Assembly (NCBI RefSeq): GCF_025449215.1
Contig: NZ_CP104900.1
Location: 4,687,889-4,751,888 of the forward strand
DNA from: Shewanella seohaensis
GTDB taxonomy: Bacteria > Pseudomonadota > Gammaproteobacteria > Enterobacterales > Shewanellaceae
Direction of reading: 5' to 3'
DNA: 64,000 bases
A program made the position numbers and the translations under genes. Shown here piece by piece: positions 29,550 to 38,433 of this stretch. The notes under the pieces were generated by a model. The model searched no databases. It saw only the letters and a list, made by a program, of their open reading frames with translations, and was not told the origin of the DNA. The stretch's first letter is position 1; each line of letters starts with the position of its first letter.

Positions 29550-30470
29550 ATGCATTATTGTTTTAACGCTTTTGTGTTGGATACCCAGAACCGAACCTTA
29601 TTCTGCAACAACCAAAGGCTCCACTGTGACGAGCGCGTTATCCTGTTACTCGCAAAGCTAATCGACGCCTATCCCGCCCATTGCGATCAGGCCTGCTTGC
29701 TCGAACATATTTGGCCCAATACAGTGGTGAGCAGTTGGTCCGTCGCAAGATTAATCTCTGATACCCGTAAATTATTTGAGGCAGCGGGCCTTAAGGTGCC
29801 CATTATTCAAACCTTGCATGGCCGAGGGTATCGGCTCTCCCCCGATATCGCCGCCATTATTCGCTCCGATGCCGTCGCTAATAGTTTTGCCGCTCAAGAC
29901 CACTCACTCGCAATAACAGATAACGCCACCAGCGCAGCCAACTCGAATACACTTCAACCCGCGCAAAAAAAGCCCTATTTCACCCTGCCGGGATTAGTCT
30001 TGATTGGTATCTTGTCGAGCGCAGTGCTTGCCCTGCTCTATCACAATCAGGCTGAACGCAACGGCCAATTAGTGTTGGCCGAGCCGCAAAACGTAAAAGC
30101 ACGCATATTGTGGGTCGATGATCACCCGGAAAATAATCAGGCCGAGCGCCAGTTTTTAGAGCAAAAAAAGATTGGGGTTTACACCACCAAAACCAGCAGC
30201 GATGCACTCACACTGCTGAGTTTGTATAGCTACGATGCTATTATTACCGACATGGGCCGGGGTACAGATCCCCTCGCCGGTCTGAAGCTGATGCAGGCAA
30301 TCCGCGAGCGTGGCATTAACACGCCCATTTACCTCTACACTATCATGCCCTCCGAGGCGCTAAGGCAAAAAGCCCGAGAACATGGCGCGCAGGACATCGC
30401 CGTCGAAGCCGAAGACTTATATCAACACTTGATGCCACTCATCCGTTATGCCGACGAAGGCATGGAGTAA
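29550..30470 (+). CDS. CadC-like membrane regulator with a receiver-type domain after the membrane helix
   Basis: A 306-residue protein. Residues about 5-98 form a winged-helix DNA-binding domain of the OmpR/CadC type (VARLISDTRKLFEAAG; IIQTLHGRGYRL). A low-complexity linker follows, then one membrane helix (about 144-164), then a CheY-like fold (about 183-300) beginning ILWVDDHPENN (Asp190, Asp191), with an acceptor-like Asp234 in IITDMGRG and a Thr in IYLYTIMP. The conserved lysine of receivers is not recognisable. With a single helix, the receiver-like domain would lie in the periplasm, where aspartyl phosphorylation is not expected. The start ATG follows AGGGA. Target genes unknown; the lipoprotein gene downstream is one candidate. 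Confidence 0.78.
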   Translation: MHYCFNAFVLDTQNRTLFCNNQRLHCDERVILLLAKLIDAYPAHCDQACLLEHIWPNTVVSSWSVARLISDTRKLFEAAGLKVPIIQTLHGRGYRLSPDIAAIIRSDAVANSFAAQDHSLAITDNATSAANSNTLQPAQKKPYFTLPGLVLIGILSSAVLALLYHNQAERNGQLVLAEPQNVKARILWVDDHPENNQAERQFLEQKKIGVYTTKTSSDALTLLSLYSYDAIITDMGRGTDPLAGLKLMQAIRERGINTPIYLYTIMPSEALRQKAREHGAQDIAVEAEDLYQHLMPLIRYADEGME

Positions 30471-30713
30471 AGCCGCGCTCAACCTCAACAAATTTTGCTT
30501 CAATCTATTGATATTATTCATTTTCAAAAACATTCAATAAGTTTCAAAGACAAAATCCCTCCCGAGGATTTATATCTTGTTCAGGGTTCAGCACCTGAAC
30601 CCTTCTGCCGATCGCTATCGCCCGTGCCCCAATGATGACTAACGACCATCCCGCTATGTGGGATAGCGAGTTGTTGCTGATATTTGCTCAGTAGCCTAAA
30701 AGGAATTTACATA

Positions 30714-32683
30714 ATGAAGCCAATCTATCGACTCACGGTTCCCATTCTCTTAGGTCTCACGCTCGGTGCCTGTGGCGGCGGTGATGATGACGATGAAGAT
30801 CCTAGCCCCATTGAATCCCAACAGTTTGCCATTAAAGGGACAGTAAAAGGGCTGACCAACACTCTAAAACTCACCCTACAAACCAATGGCCAGACAGTAG
30901 AAACGCTTTCTGTTCAAAGTGATGGCACAGATAAGGCCTTTGCATTTTCGAATATGCAGAATGAAGGCGTTAGCTTTGCCATTACCGTTAATACGCAGCC
31001 AACGGCACAAACCTGTACCGTCACCAATGGCAGCGGCACCTTAAGCCAAAGCAATGCCGAAACCGCCCTCGTCACCTGTGAAACCAATGCTAATGCCGAA
31101 TTAACCGGGATCTTTAGGGACAGCCCAGTTGCCGGGATCCATTATCAAACCGACAGCCAAACCGATGGCACCACCAGCGATATTGGTGAGTTTCAATACT
31201 TACAGGGGGAACAAGTCACCTTTTCGGTCGGCGCGATTCAGTTTCCCAGCACAGCTGCCAGCGCACTCGTCACTCCCACCGAAATTGCAGCGGGCAATGT
31301 GATCACAAAGGTAAATATCCTGCAACTGCTGCAGACTTTAGATCAGGATTGCGATGTCGAAAATGGCATTCAGATTAAAAGCTCACACCATGATCTGCTC
31401 GCCAATACCGTACTGGATATCAGCAGTACCGATTTTGATTCCCAACTCAACACCGCCTTTGCCAGCCTCGGCTCGGGTTTGAGTCTTATCGGTGAAGCCC
31501 AGGCCCTCAGCCATTTTGATAATTCAAATCGTAATCTGTTGCTGGGTAGCTGGCTGCTGTCGGAGGGAGAGGGCCAAAGCAATATTCTGACCTTTATCGA
31601 CCATAGCCGTTACCTATTGATCCACGAAAGTTCTGGCGATGGTGGCCAAGCGGCGGCCTCGGTCGAATACGGTAATTACACTTGGGACAGTGTGACAGGC
31701 AGCTTCAGTGTCAGCCTTATCGGCCAATCTGACGGCTCCGGCGGCCTGTACGATGGCAGCAGTGTCGTCAATAAGGCAGAGGTCAGTTTAACCACCCTCA
31801 AGCTGACCCTCACGGATAATGGCGCCAGCAATATCACGCTCACACGTATCGAAGATGCTAGCGATGCGTTAATCGGCACTTGGCATGTGTACGACCCCGA
31901 AACCGAGAACGACAGCTTTGTGACTTTCCTGCCCAATCAAGCCTATGCCATTGTGCATACCGCCAACTCCGACAGCTATGAGGGTCAATCCCCCAAGCAC
32001 AATCGGGAGAATTTGGTCATTACGTCAAAGATGCCAGTGGCTATAAGTTTACCGCCAGTGTCGAGTCCGACGGCCCTAATGGTCTCTATGATGCCCAGTC
32101 GGCTGACGCCCATCAGTTTTCATCCATCAGCACCAACCAATGGGGCGAGATGATGGCGACTGAAAATGGCCCAGACGACGGTACTTTCACCTTAGATAAG
32201 GTCGGCAGTTTTGTGACTGAGTTGGTCGATAAGCCTTCTGCCGCCGCAGGTACCAGCCTTGGACGCATCACCTCGGTACGGGATATCGAAGGCTTTAGCT
32301 ACGACGCCACCGTCAATCGCCTGCTGCAATTCGACTTAACCTTTGCCACGGACACACAAAACCGCTGCACCACCGAGTTCGCCAATGGCCAATGCGGCGC
32401 ACGTTATAACATGCTGGTACAGAATGTGTCCGAGAATGATATGGGGGATGTGATTGGCGACATCAGCCTGAACGAAGTCACCAGCAATGCCCAAGTGAAC
32501 AGCGATTTTTATATGACGACCGCTGGCACACTGCACTTTGCCTTTAGTGGCAGTCAGACGATGACCATCAGTCCTTTGTTAGGCAAATCTTGCCAAGGTA
32601 ATCAACGCGCCTTAGTGAGTTTAACCGATACCAGCAATAACCAATCGCTTTGGTTAGTCGAGTTAACCCCAGCCGCCCTATAG
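30714..32683 (+). CDS. Large Ser/Thr-rich surface lipoprotein (one apparent frameshift)
   Basis: Reconstructed length is about 656 residues. It has a lipoprotein signal with lipobox LGAC followed by GGGDDDDEDPSP, then a beta-rich extracellular-type protein with an immunoglobulin-like first domain (about 45-130, with a Cys pair) and two repeats of a lipocalin-like pattern (LLGSWLLSEGEGQ ... LIGTWHVYDPETE). The frame breaks in the C run at 31990-31994; a sixth C joins QSP to QAQSGEFGHYVKDAS and restores translation to 32683. ATG at 30714 follows AAAAGGA. Function not recognised; probably an outer-membrane surface protein. Confidence 0.75.
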
Positions 32684-32701
32684 CTAACGCTATCTTCCCT
32701 T

Positions 32702-32737
32702 TGTCGGGCTATGTTCTTCCGTAGTCCGGCATTTTTT
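32702..32737 (+). terminator. Terminator after the lipoprotein gene
   Basis: A 12-bp stem including G-T pairs (TGTCGGGCTATG/CGTAGTCCGGCA), a 6-nt loop, then TTTTTT. It lies 18 bp past the stop. Confidence 0.85.
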
Positions 32738-33377
32738 ATTCTAAAAACTATGAAATCTAGCGAAGAACGCAATTACCTATCGAACCGCGAGAAATCGACC
32801 TATATGGGCTGATTTATTTTCTATCACCACCTGAACCTTTTGTGATTTCAAAAGCTGTAAATAATGATTAAGCACTTTCATTCCAGTGACACGCCGCCTT
32901 TTTATTTAAGAAGAAGTATCCCTATAGGCTCGACGACGGCATCTGATGTAAAAGGATTTACGAATGTCGCGATCACATGGATGTGAAAGAGCGACCATGC
33001 CGTAGACGGTCACTTACATGCCAATGCTTAATCTTGCCAACCCCAACAGTAATCTGAACCCTTTCTTACAAGCATGCACTCTATAAATTTAACAATGGGT
33101 GGCTCGTTGATTCCTAGAATTAGATAAAGCCACGCCACTGACCGCTGCATGATAGCCGCTGAAATGGATATTAGCTCCAGTGTACAGGCTAAGCTGGTGC
33201 CGCTGGATTATATGATGAAGGATATGAATACTTATAAGGTTGTGAAGGGAAATATACGGATGACTAAAGTAGAATCGAGAGAGCTAATATAATATCGAAC
33301 TATGTTTTTATAAAGTATTTAATTTAATACATGCTGACTGTATCCTCCTGTAATACTAAGAGTGGAGATACTGTATA
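32738..33377. other. Intergenic accessory patch, no supported gene
   Basis: 640 bp without a convincing gene. It contains the nested hairpin element at 32936-33003. From about 33,290 the DNA becomes strikingly AT-rich, matching the orphan gene that follows. A 47-codon frame at 33149-33292 was considered and not called. Confidence 0.5.
32936..33003. repeat. Nested hairpin element, possible dispersed repeat
   Basis: Three nested inverted pairs share one centre: outer ACGGCAT (32936-32942) with ATGCCGT (32997-33003), middle GTCGC (32966-32970) with GCGAC (32991-32995), and inner CACAT-GG-ATGTG (32974-32985). A side hairpin, GTAAA-AGGA-TTTAC, sits inside the left arm. Such layered symmetry at the edge of an accessory patch suggests a small non-coding mobile repeat. 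I have the impression that similar sequences recur in Shewanella genomes but could not check. Confidence 0.45.
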
Positions 33378-34322
33378 ATGGAAAGTAAAGTGCAAGCTGA
33401 CAATAACACTAAAATTGATTGGCCAAAAGTTTTTTATGAGATTTTTGTAAATAAAAGTGGGGTTCACTTTGCTTACATAATAGTAATCTTGGTGTCAGTT
33501 TTGATTTTTTTGTTCACTTATAATTTCGCTGAAAATAAGGAATTAGTTGCTTATTTGTCATTTGCTGCAACTATATCATCACTAATTCTTGCAACTTTTG
33601 CTATTTTTTATGCTGTTCATTCAAATAGTGGTATTTCGAAGTTGTCTAGCGAGTTGGGTGGAATTTCTGCAATTCTAAAAGAATCATCAGATGACATTAG
33701 AATATCGAGTGAAAAACTAAACGGTATTACCTTTGAAATTAATACTGCGATGAACGGGCTGTCAGCTAAACTTGATATAATGCCAAAAACAATTACTGAT
33801 AGCTTTAAAGGTATTAAAGAAAGCGCATTTTCAGTTGATGGTAATGATGGTGAGACAGTTAAATCAACCCAAAGAGCAACGGAGTTTTTGAGTAAGGAAT
33901 CACTTGAGCCATTCATTAAATCCCTTGCTTTATCACCAAAAATGTATCTCTTTTATTCATTGTTGTCATATAAAAGTGGCGAGATAATAGATGCAGAACA
34001 GTTTCACAAAGTTTTTAATGATGAATTTTTTGGAATAATGTCCATTTGTTCTGTATTTAATACTCTTAACTTGTTTAAAAATACAATCGTCTTTGATAAA
34101 ACTCGTAATAGAATGATTATTACGATTACTAAATTTAATGAAGTTTTCGAAGAATTATTACTTAAAGAACTAGACTCTGTAATAGAGCGCGAAATGGAAA
34201 ATGACAACTTCAAGTCATCTTTTGCATTCCGAACCATAGCTAAGTGTTATCAAAAATTTGACGAATATCTAACTCCTGATGCATATATATTTCTTAAAGA
34301 AGTAGCTCAAAATAAAAAGTGA
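33378..34322 (+). CDS. Orphan AT-rich membrane/coiled-coil protein
   Basis: Not recognised. 314 residues: two membrane helices (about 31-49 and 57-79), a heptad-like region (about 82-135: ISKLSSELGGISAILKESS, then IRISSEKLNG), and a soluble mostly helical C-terminal domain (about 165-314). Base composition is far more AT-rich than its neighbours, and an IS1111-type element lies 280 bp downstream, so it was probably acquired by transfer. The two-helix plus coiled-coil plus cytosolic effector layout is seen in some phage-defence and stress-sensing membrane proteins, but no motif supports a particular function. The Shine-Dalgarno GGAG lies 10 bp upstream inside a possible hairpin. Confidence 0.6.
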   Translation: MESKVQADNNTKIDWPKVFYEIFVNKSGVHFAYIIVILVSVLIFLFTYNFAENKELVAYLSFAATISSLILATFAIFYAVHSNSGISKLSSELGGISAILKESSDDIRISSEKLNGITFEINTAMNGLSAKLDIMPKTITDSFKGIKESAFSVDGNDGETVKSTQRATEFLSKESLEPFIKSLALSPKMYLFYSLLSYKSGEIIDAEQFHKVFNDEFFGIMSICSVFNTLNLFKNTIVFDKTRNRMIITITKFNEVFEELLLKELDSVIEREMENDNFKSSFAFRTIAKCYQKFDEYLTPDAYIFLKEVAQNKK

Positions 34323-34706
34323 GGTACCCGTTAAAAGGTACACTTTTCTCCAACCCAAAATCCTAGTATACCTATAAACTCACTTAGCCAACTCTGTGAA
34401 GCGTAGGCACGTTAACTCGGACAGCTGATCTAGGCATCAATTATTAATTTTCCCAGCGGCTAGCACGAATCAATGTTTATCGAGAAGTCAGACAAGACAT
34501 CCACTACTCTTTATTGCTTTAAGTGACCAACAGACAACTCAACAATCACAGTAATACACCATCCCCTCGGAGTTGCCGCAGGGCGATTAGACAAATTGCG
34601 TGAGTCTCGCCATGGATAATGGAATGGACCCATCCACTTTTAATCGGCCTCGCAATGGGCCACGATGTAGTCGCTAAAACTCATCAGAAAGAGGACGGGT
34701 CCACCT

Positions 34707-35729
34707 ATGAAGATTACTACAATCGGTTTAGATATCGCAAAGTCTGTTTTTCATGCTGCTGGTGTCGATAAAGCAGGCAAGGTACTCAAAAAGAAAATGC
34801 TTAGACGCAAAGACTTGCAGCCCTTTCTCGCTCAAATTGAGCCTTGTCTGATCGTGATGGAAGCCTGTAGTGGCGCAAATTACTGGGCCAGAGAATTTGA
34901 GCTGTTGGGCCACAGCGTCAAGTTAATTGCTCCTCAATTTGTCGTGCCTTTTCGGCAAGGTAACAAAAATGACTATAACGATGCCTTAGCCATCGCTGAA
35001 GCTGCGCAGCGACCCAACATGCGGTTTGTAAAACCTAAAAGCGTCGAGCAGCAAGATGTGCAATTGCTCCACCGTATGCGGGAACGATTAACTAAGCAAT
35101 CAACAGCCTTAATCAACCAAGTGCGAGGCATGTTAGCAGAATACGGCATCGTGATAGCCAAAAGTAAATCGGCTTTTAAAGTACAGTTCCCTGAGATTTT
35201 GGCTAACGAAACTAATGCGCTGACTACCAAAGGTCGGGCCATTTTTTATCAGTTATATGAAGAGTTTAGTGATATAGAAAAACGGCTTAAGGGTTGTGAT
35301 GCTCAAGTACTCACCGAAACGAAAAACAATGTGATTTGCCAGCGTTTAGAGACTATCCCTGGTATTGGTCCTGTCACTGCTACCGCCTTTTATGCCGCCG
35401 CTGATGATGGTAAAGACTTCACTAATGGCAGGCACTTTTCAGCTTGGTGCGGCTTGGTTCCCAAGCAACACAGTAGCGGAGGTAAAGATAACCTCCTTGG
35501 GATAAGCAAGCGGGGAAATGCGTATTTACGCACCCTGTTCATTCACGGCGCCAGAGCGGTGTTGCAACACAGCCAGAATAAGCAAGATAAGTTTAGTTGC
35601 TGGGCAATCCAGTTAGCAGAGCGCCGAGGCTTTAACCGAGCTTGTGTGGCCGTCGCCAATAAACTCGCGAGAATGGCATGGGTTATCGCAGCGCATGACG
35701 AAGAATATCGACTTCCAGCATCGTGCTGA
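34707..35729 (+). CDS. IS110/IS1111 family transposase (DEDD and serine type)
   Basis: A 340-residue complete transposase. The N-terminal RuvC-like DEDD domain shows GLDIAKSVFHA, VMEACSGANYW and NDYNDALAIAEA. The C-terminal Transposase_20 domain shows IPGIGPVTATAFYA, AWCGLVPKQHSSGGKDNLLGISKRGN and the helix YLRTLFIHGARAV, with the serine used by this recombinase class expected in the SSGGK area. It should excise and insert the element as a circle, guided by an RNA encoded by the element. The frame is intact, so it may be active. Confidence 0.92.
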   Translation: MKITTIGLDIAKSVFHAAGVDKAGKVLKKKMLRRKDLQPFLAQIEPCLIVMEACSGANYWAREFELLGHSVKLIAPQFVVPFRQGNKNDYNDALAIAEAAQRPNMRFVKPKSVEQQDVQLLHRMRERLTKQSTALINQVRGMLAEYGIVIAKSKSAFKVQFPEILANETNALTTKGRAIFYQLYEEFSDIEKRLKGCDAQVLTETKNNVICQRLETIPGIGPVTATAFYAAADDGKDFTNGRHFSAWCGLVPKQHSSGGKDNLLGISKRGNAYLRTLFIHGARAVLQHSQNKQDKFSCWAIQLAERRGFNRACVAVANKLARMAWVIAAHDEEYRLPASC

Positions 35730-35974
35730 ATAGATTCAATAAACGTTAATAATTAACCAACCAGCAAGTTGCTAAGACACTTGAATTGATGATGAGACAG
35801 TCAGACTGATCTACTGAAAACCTTAGCTCGGCATAGGCTCATAATAAAGCCGCAGGGATGATAAGGACAGTAGAAGCAGATATCCATCAGGGCCAGAGGA
35901 ATCCCTCAATAACAGGCCGAATATATGGGTGCAATGAACTCTTCTCAAAATTGATATCGAATGTCTTGCAAACC
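35730..35974 (+). ncRNA. Candidate bridge/seek guide RNA region of the IS1111-type element
   Basis: Non-coding 245-nt segment between transposase and right inverted repeat. In IS1111 elements this segment encodes the guide RNA that pairs with donor and target DNA. The assignment is by position only; no guide loops were derived here. Confidence 0.35.
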
Positions 35975-36060
35975 GGATGGGTCCATATATGGCGAGCTAG
36001 CTTTCGCAGGTGCAGGGACGCATCCTTCGGAAGCGATAGCAAATTTGGCAATGAGCACAA

Positions 36061-36176
36061 GGGGCTTTCAACTCCGTTAGGCGCGGCAAGGGAGATCCAA
36101 GAGGGAATTGCTGTTGATCCCCTCTTGGTCGGGTGTGGGGTGAAGCCCCACGACTTTGACTTTGCTTTTAAAAGCA
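36061..36176. repeat. Cluster of three successive palindromes right of the IS
   Basis: In order: CCAAGAGGG (36097-36105) with CCCTCTTGG (36120-36128); GTGGGG (36135-36140) with CCCCAC (36146-36151); and GCTTTTAAAAGC near 36165-36176. They are preceded by CCGTTAGGCG. No coding frame of family type covers them. The order and spacing suggest a structured repeat or transcript rather than a single terminator, although the first hairpin could end transcripts from the left. Confidence 0.45.
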
Positions 36177-36201
36177 ACCACCCGTGCTTGCTGACAAAGC
36201 C

Positions 36202-36609
36202 TTAAAACTTTGCACTCACGACAACACCATTGAAATTAAGACAATCTTTAATTCTTTGCAGCTGAACCGCGCTAAGCGTGTCGATATCATGGAAGGCAAA
36301 CTCTGAGTGTTCATGGCTCAAGCGAATCACCGCATCGGCAGATGCAAACTCACAACGAAAGATAAAGGCTTGGGATTGATAGGTGCTGTGATAATACACG
36401 CCGCTTAGGTAGTGGACGTTCACCGCCAGCCCCAGTTCCTCTTGGCATTCGCGCAGCAGCGCTTCGTGAATGGTCTCTCCTGGTTCTAAGGCGCCGCCGG
36501 GTAAGCCCCAGGCGCAATTGCCGTAATTTGCCTTAAGGAGTAACACTTGGCCTGCATCGTTAGTGATCACCCCATGGCTACTGAGCCGAAACCTATCTTC
36601 AAATGCCAT
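36202..36609 (-). CDS. Nudix hydrolase
   Basis: A 135-residue single-domain Nudix protein. The Nudix box is complete: GGALEPGETIHEALLRECQEELGL (positions about 55-78, with the REcxEElG catalytic glutamates). It hydrolyses a nucleoside-diphosphate-linked substrate that cannot be predicted from sequence. The start ATG has AGGA 7 bp upstream. It lies between the palindrome cluster and the metallopeptidase gene, with 34 bp to the stop of the latter, which is on the same strand. Confidence 0.88.
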   Translation of the reverse strand: MAFEDRFRLSSHGVITNDAGQVLLLKANYGNCAWGLPGGALEPGETIHEALLRECQEELGLAVNVHYLSGVYYHSTYQSQAFIFRCEFASADAVIRLSHEHSEFAFHDIDTLSAVQLQRIKDCLNFNGVVVSAKF

Positions 36610-36643
36610 CGACCCATCCTACGTTGACGCGATTACTGGTTCG

Positions 36644-37522
36644 CTATTTGCCATTAAATGTATTGCAGCTGGCAAGCTTGCCTGAGGCAAAACCCGTCTT
36701 AAACCATTTTACCCTGTCAACCGAACTGCCATGGGTAAAAGCTTCGGGTTGTACGGCTCGGCCAGCCATTTTTTGCAAGCGATCGTCCCCCACGGCACTC
36801 GCAGCAGCAATGCCCTCTTCTACATCTCCGGCTTCGAGCAAATTGAGCTGCCTGTCGACATAATGCCCCCACACGCCAGCATAACAGTCGGCTTGCAATT
36901 CAAGGGCAACACTCAATTGATTGGCCTGCGCCTTGCCGACGGCTTGCTGCGCCTGACGCACTTTAGTGCTGGTCCCGAGTAGGTTCTGCACATGGTGACC
37001 CACCTCGTGGGCAATCACATAGGCGAAGGCAAAATCCCCCGGCGCCCCAAGTTTTTTCAGCTCCTCGAGAAAACTCAAGTCGATATAAACTTTGCTATCA
37101 GCGGGGCAATAGAAAGGCCCTGATTGCGCCTGTCCCATACCGCATCCCGTTGAGGTCATATTGCGATAAAGCACCAGTTTGGGCTCGACATATCGCCCCT
37201 GCAGCAATTGATTCCAGACGGTTTCGGTGGTGCCTAAGATTGCCGCCACAAACTGAGCATTTTCATCTTGAGCGGCCGTATTGCTGGCCGATTGTGATTG
37301 GCTGAACCCCGCTTGATTGCTCGGGTCTAGGGATAATCCGCCAGTAAAATATTGAAACGCAAAATACAATCCGCCTAGCAGCAATATCACTCGGCCGATT
37401 TTGGTGCGAAGTAGAAAAGGCAGCAAGCGCAGCAGGAGCGCGCTGGGCACGCCCGCGGACGCCATCTGTTGGTCACGTCTGTCTTCGATATTGGAGCTGC
37501 GGTCACTGTCACGCCAACGCAT
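36644..37522 (-). CDS. YpfJ-type neutral zinc metallopeptidase
   Basis: A 292-residue membrane-anchored protease of the YpfJ/KPN_02809 family. A single N-terminal membrane helix lies at about 43-62, followed by a Ser/Gln-rich linker and a zincin domain with HEVGHHVQ (about 167-174) and a downstream ELQADCYAGVWGH segment carrying the third ligand. The N-terminus MRWRDSDRSSNIEDRR is typical of the family. The role is unclear; envelope quality control is suspected. The next genes upstream on this strand are a small membrane protein and a lipoprotein. Confidence 0.88.
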   Translation of the reverse strand: MRWRDSDRSSNIEDRRDQQMASAGVPSALLLRLLPFLLRTKIGRVILLLGGLYFAFQYFTGGLSLDPSNQAGFSQSQSASNTAAQDENAQFVAAILGTTETVWNQLLQGRYVEPKLVLYRNMTSTGCGMGQAQSGPFYCPADSKVYIDLSFLEELKKLGAPGDFAFAYVIAHEVGHHVQNLLGTSTKVRQAQQAVGKAQANQLSVALELQADCYAGVWGHYVDRQLNLLEAGDVEEGIAAASAVGDDRLQKMAGRAVQPEAFTHGSSVDRVKWFKTGFASGKLASCNTFNGK

Positions 37523-37569
37523 TGGATTTCCTAGGCTATGGGTATGGGAACTAGATTTCAGTGTAGCCG

Positions 37570-37995
37570 TTATTTGGGATCATTCTGCTCGGCGGGCGCC
37601 GCTTTTAACGAGCGTAAAAACAGCCCCAGCCCACCAAAGGCTAACACTAAAATCACGATCAAATCGAAGGCCGACATGGCCCTAAAGTGAAACTGAATCG
37701 AGCTTATTACGCCGACAATTAAGGCGACTAAGGAGCCTAAGGTGAGCAGCCAACCGAGCTTGGTCTTGGCATCAAAAAACACCATCACTATCCCGAGGAT
37801 AAACGGCAGCATCACCATACCTGTGGTGATCGAGAATCCCTGTCCAAAGGCATTCATGCGGTAGAGTCCATAGCCCAGTCCAAAACTGGAACTTACCTGT
37901 ATCGCATTGAATAACAGATAAAATCCTGCACACATCATGGCAAGTCCAATAAAAAATTGGCCAATACCGCCCTGTGTTCCTCCCGCTCCCTTCAT
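37570..37995 (-). CDS. Small four-helix membrane protein
   Basis: 141 residues with four membrane helices (about 10-30, 57-76, 81-100, 106-126) and a short charged tail (AAPAEQNDPK). The N-terminus is Gly-rich (MKGAGGTQGGIGQF). AAAGGA lies 5 bp before the start. No family recognised. It is the middle gene of three same-strand envelope genes (lipoprotein, this gene, YpfJ protease). Confidence 0.65.
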   Translation of the reverse strand: MKGAGGTQGGIGQFFIGLAMMCAGFYLLFNAIQVSSSFGLGYGLYRMNAFGQGFSITTGMVMLPFILGIVMVFFDAKTKLGWLLTLGSLVALIVGVISSIQFHFRAMSAFDLIVILVLAFGGLGLFLRSLKAAPAEQNDPK

Positions 37996-38006
37996 ACCAA
38001 TCCTTT

Positions 38007-38240
38007 CTATTGACGTTGTTGAATCGCTCTATCTACAGCTTCTTTAAGCTGTTGGTCCTCTGCAGCTTTTTTGGCTTTCTCGTGGGCTGCCAACTGTTTA
38101 TCCGCCTCGGCCACGCAGCGCTGTTTATCTAGCATGGGTTCATAGGGGTCAACATCCGTCCGGGCAGAACAGGCTAACTCGGCACAGGCGGAGGTCAACA
38201 GTGATGCGGACAAGACTAACATAATCAAAGGGGTTTTCAT
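38007..38240 (-). CDS. Small lipoprotein
   Basis: 77 residues: signal peptide with lipobox TSAC, a short Cys-containing segment (ELACSARTDVDPYEP, then DKQRCVAEA) and a helical Lys/Ala/Glu-rich tail (HEKAKKAAEDQQLKEA). The frame is open to 38378, but the ATG at 38240 follows GGAG by 6 bp and starts the signal peptide. Function unknown; 11 bp upstream of the four-helix membrane protein gene, so probably co-transcribed. Confidence 0.68.
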   Translation of the reverse strand: MKTPLIMLVLSASLLTSACAELACSARTDVDPYEPMLDKQRCVAEADKQLAAHEKAKKAAEDQQLKEAVDRAIQQRQ

Positions 38241-38433
38241 CTTAGGCTCCTCAACAAAATAGCTACACTTAACCAAGCTAACATTGGCAAGCTTGACTTG
38301 AGCTGTATCGATTATGTGCTCAACGATATTGACACAGATCCACGAAAGGCAAACACTGAGTGATGTTTTTTTATCCACTCATGACCGACGCCCCATTGGT
38401 TGATCACGGGGCTAATTAAGACAAGGACTGCGC

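Larger units (their letters stand above)
34606..35996 (+). mobile_element. IS110 family (IS1111-type) insertion sequence
   Basis: A transposase gene is flanked by inverted subterminal repeats. On the left are CTCGCCAT (34606-34613) and ATGGACCCATCC (34624-34635). On the right are GGATGGGTCCAT (35975-35986) and ATGGCGAG (35989-35996), the same sequences in reverse. Inverted ends distinguish the IS1111 group from classical IS110, which has none. A third copy of the GGGTCCA core lies next to the transposase start (34695). About 245 bp separate the transposase stop from the right repeat, the usual place of the guide RNA in IS1111 elements. Exact ends are estimates because these elements make no clear target duplications. 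Confidence 0.78.

Noticed and set aside
33149-33292. 47-codon frame MIAAEMDISSSVQAKLVPLD... upstream of the orphan gene
   Set aside because: No ribosome site, no recognisable family, and it lies in a compositionally mixed patch; it could be a gene remnant but nothing supports it.
36070-36085. GTTAGGC resembling an integron attC core site
   Set aside because: A seven-base match only; no paired core, no integrase and no gene cassette structure nearby.
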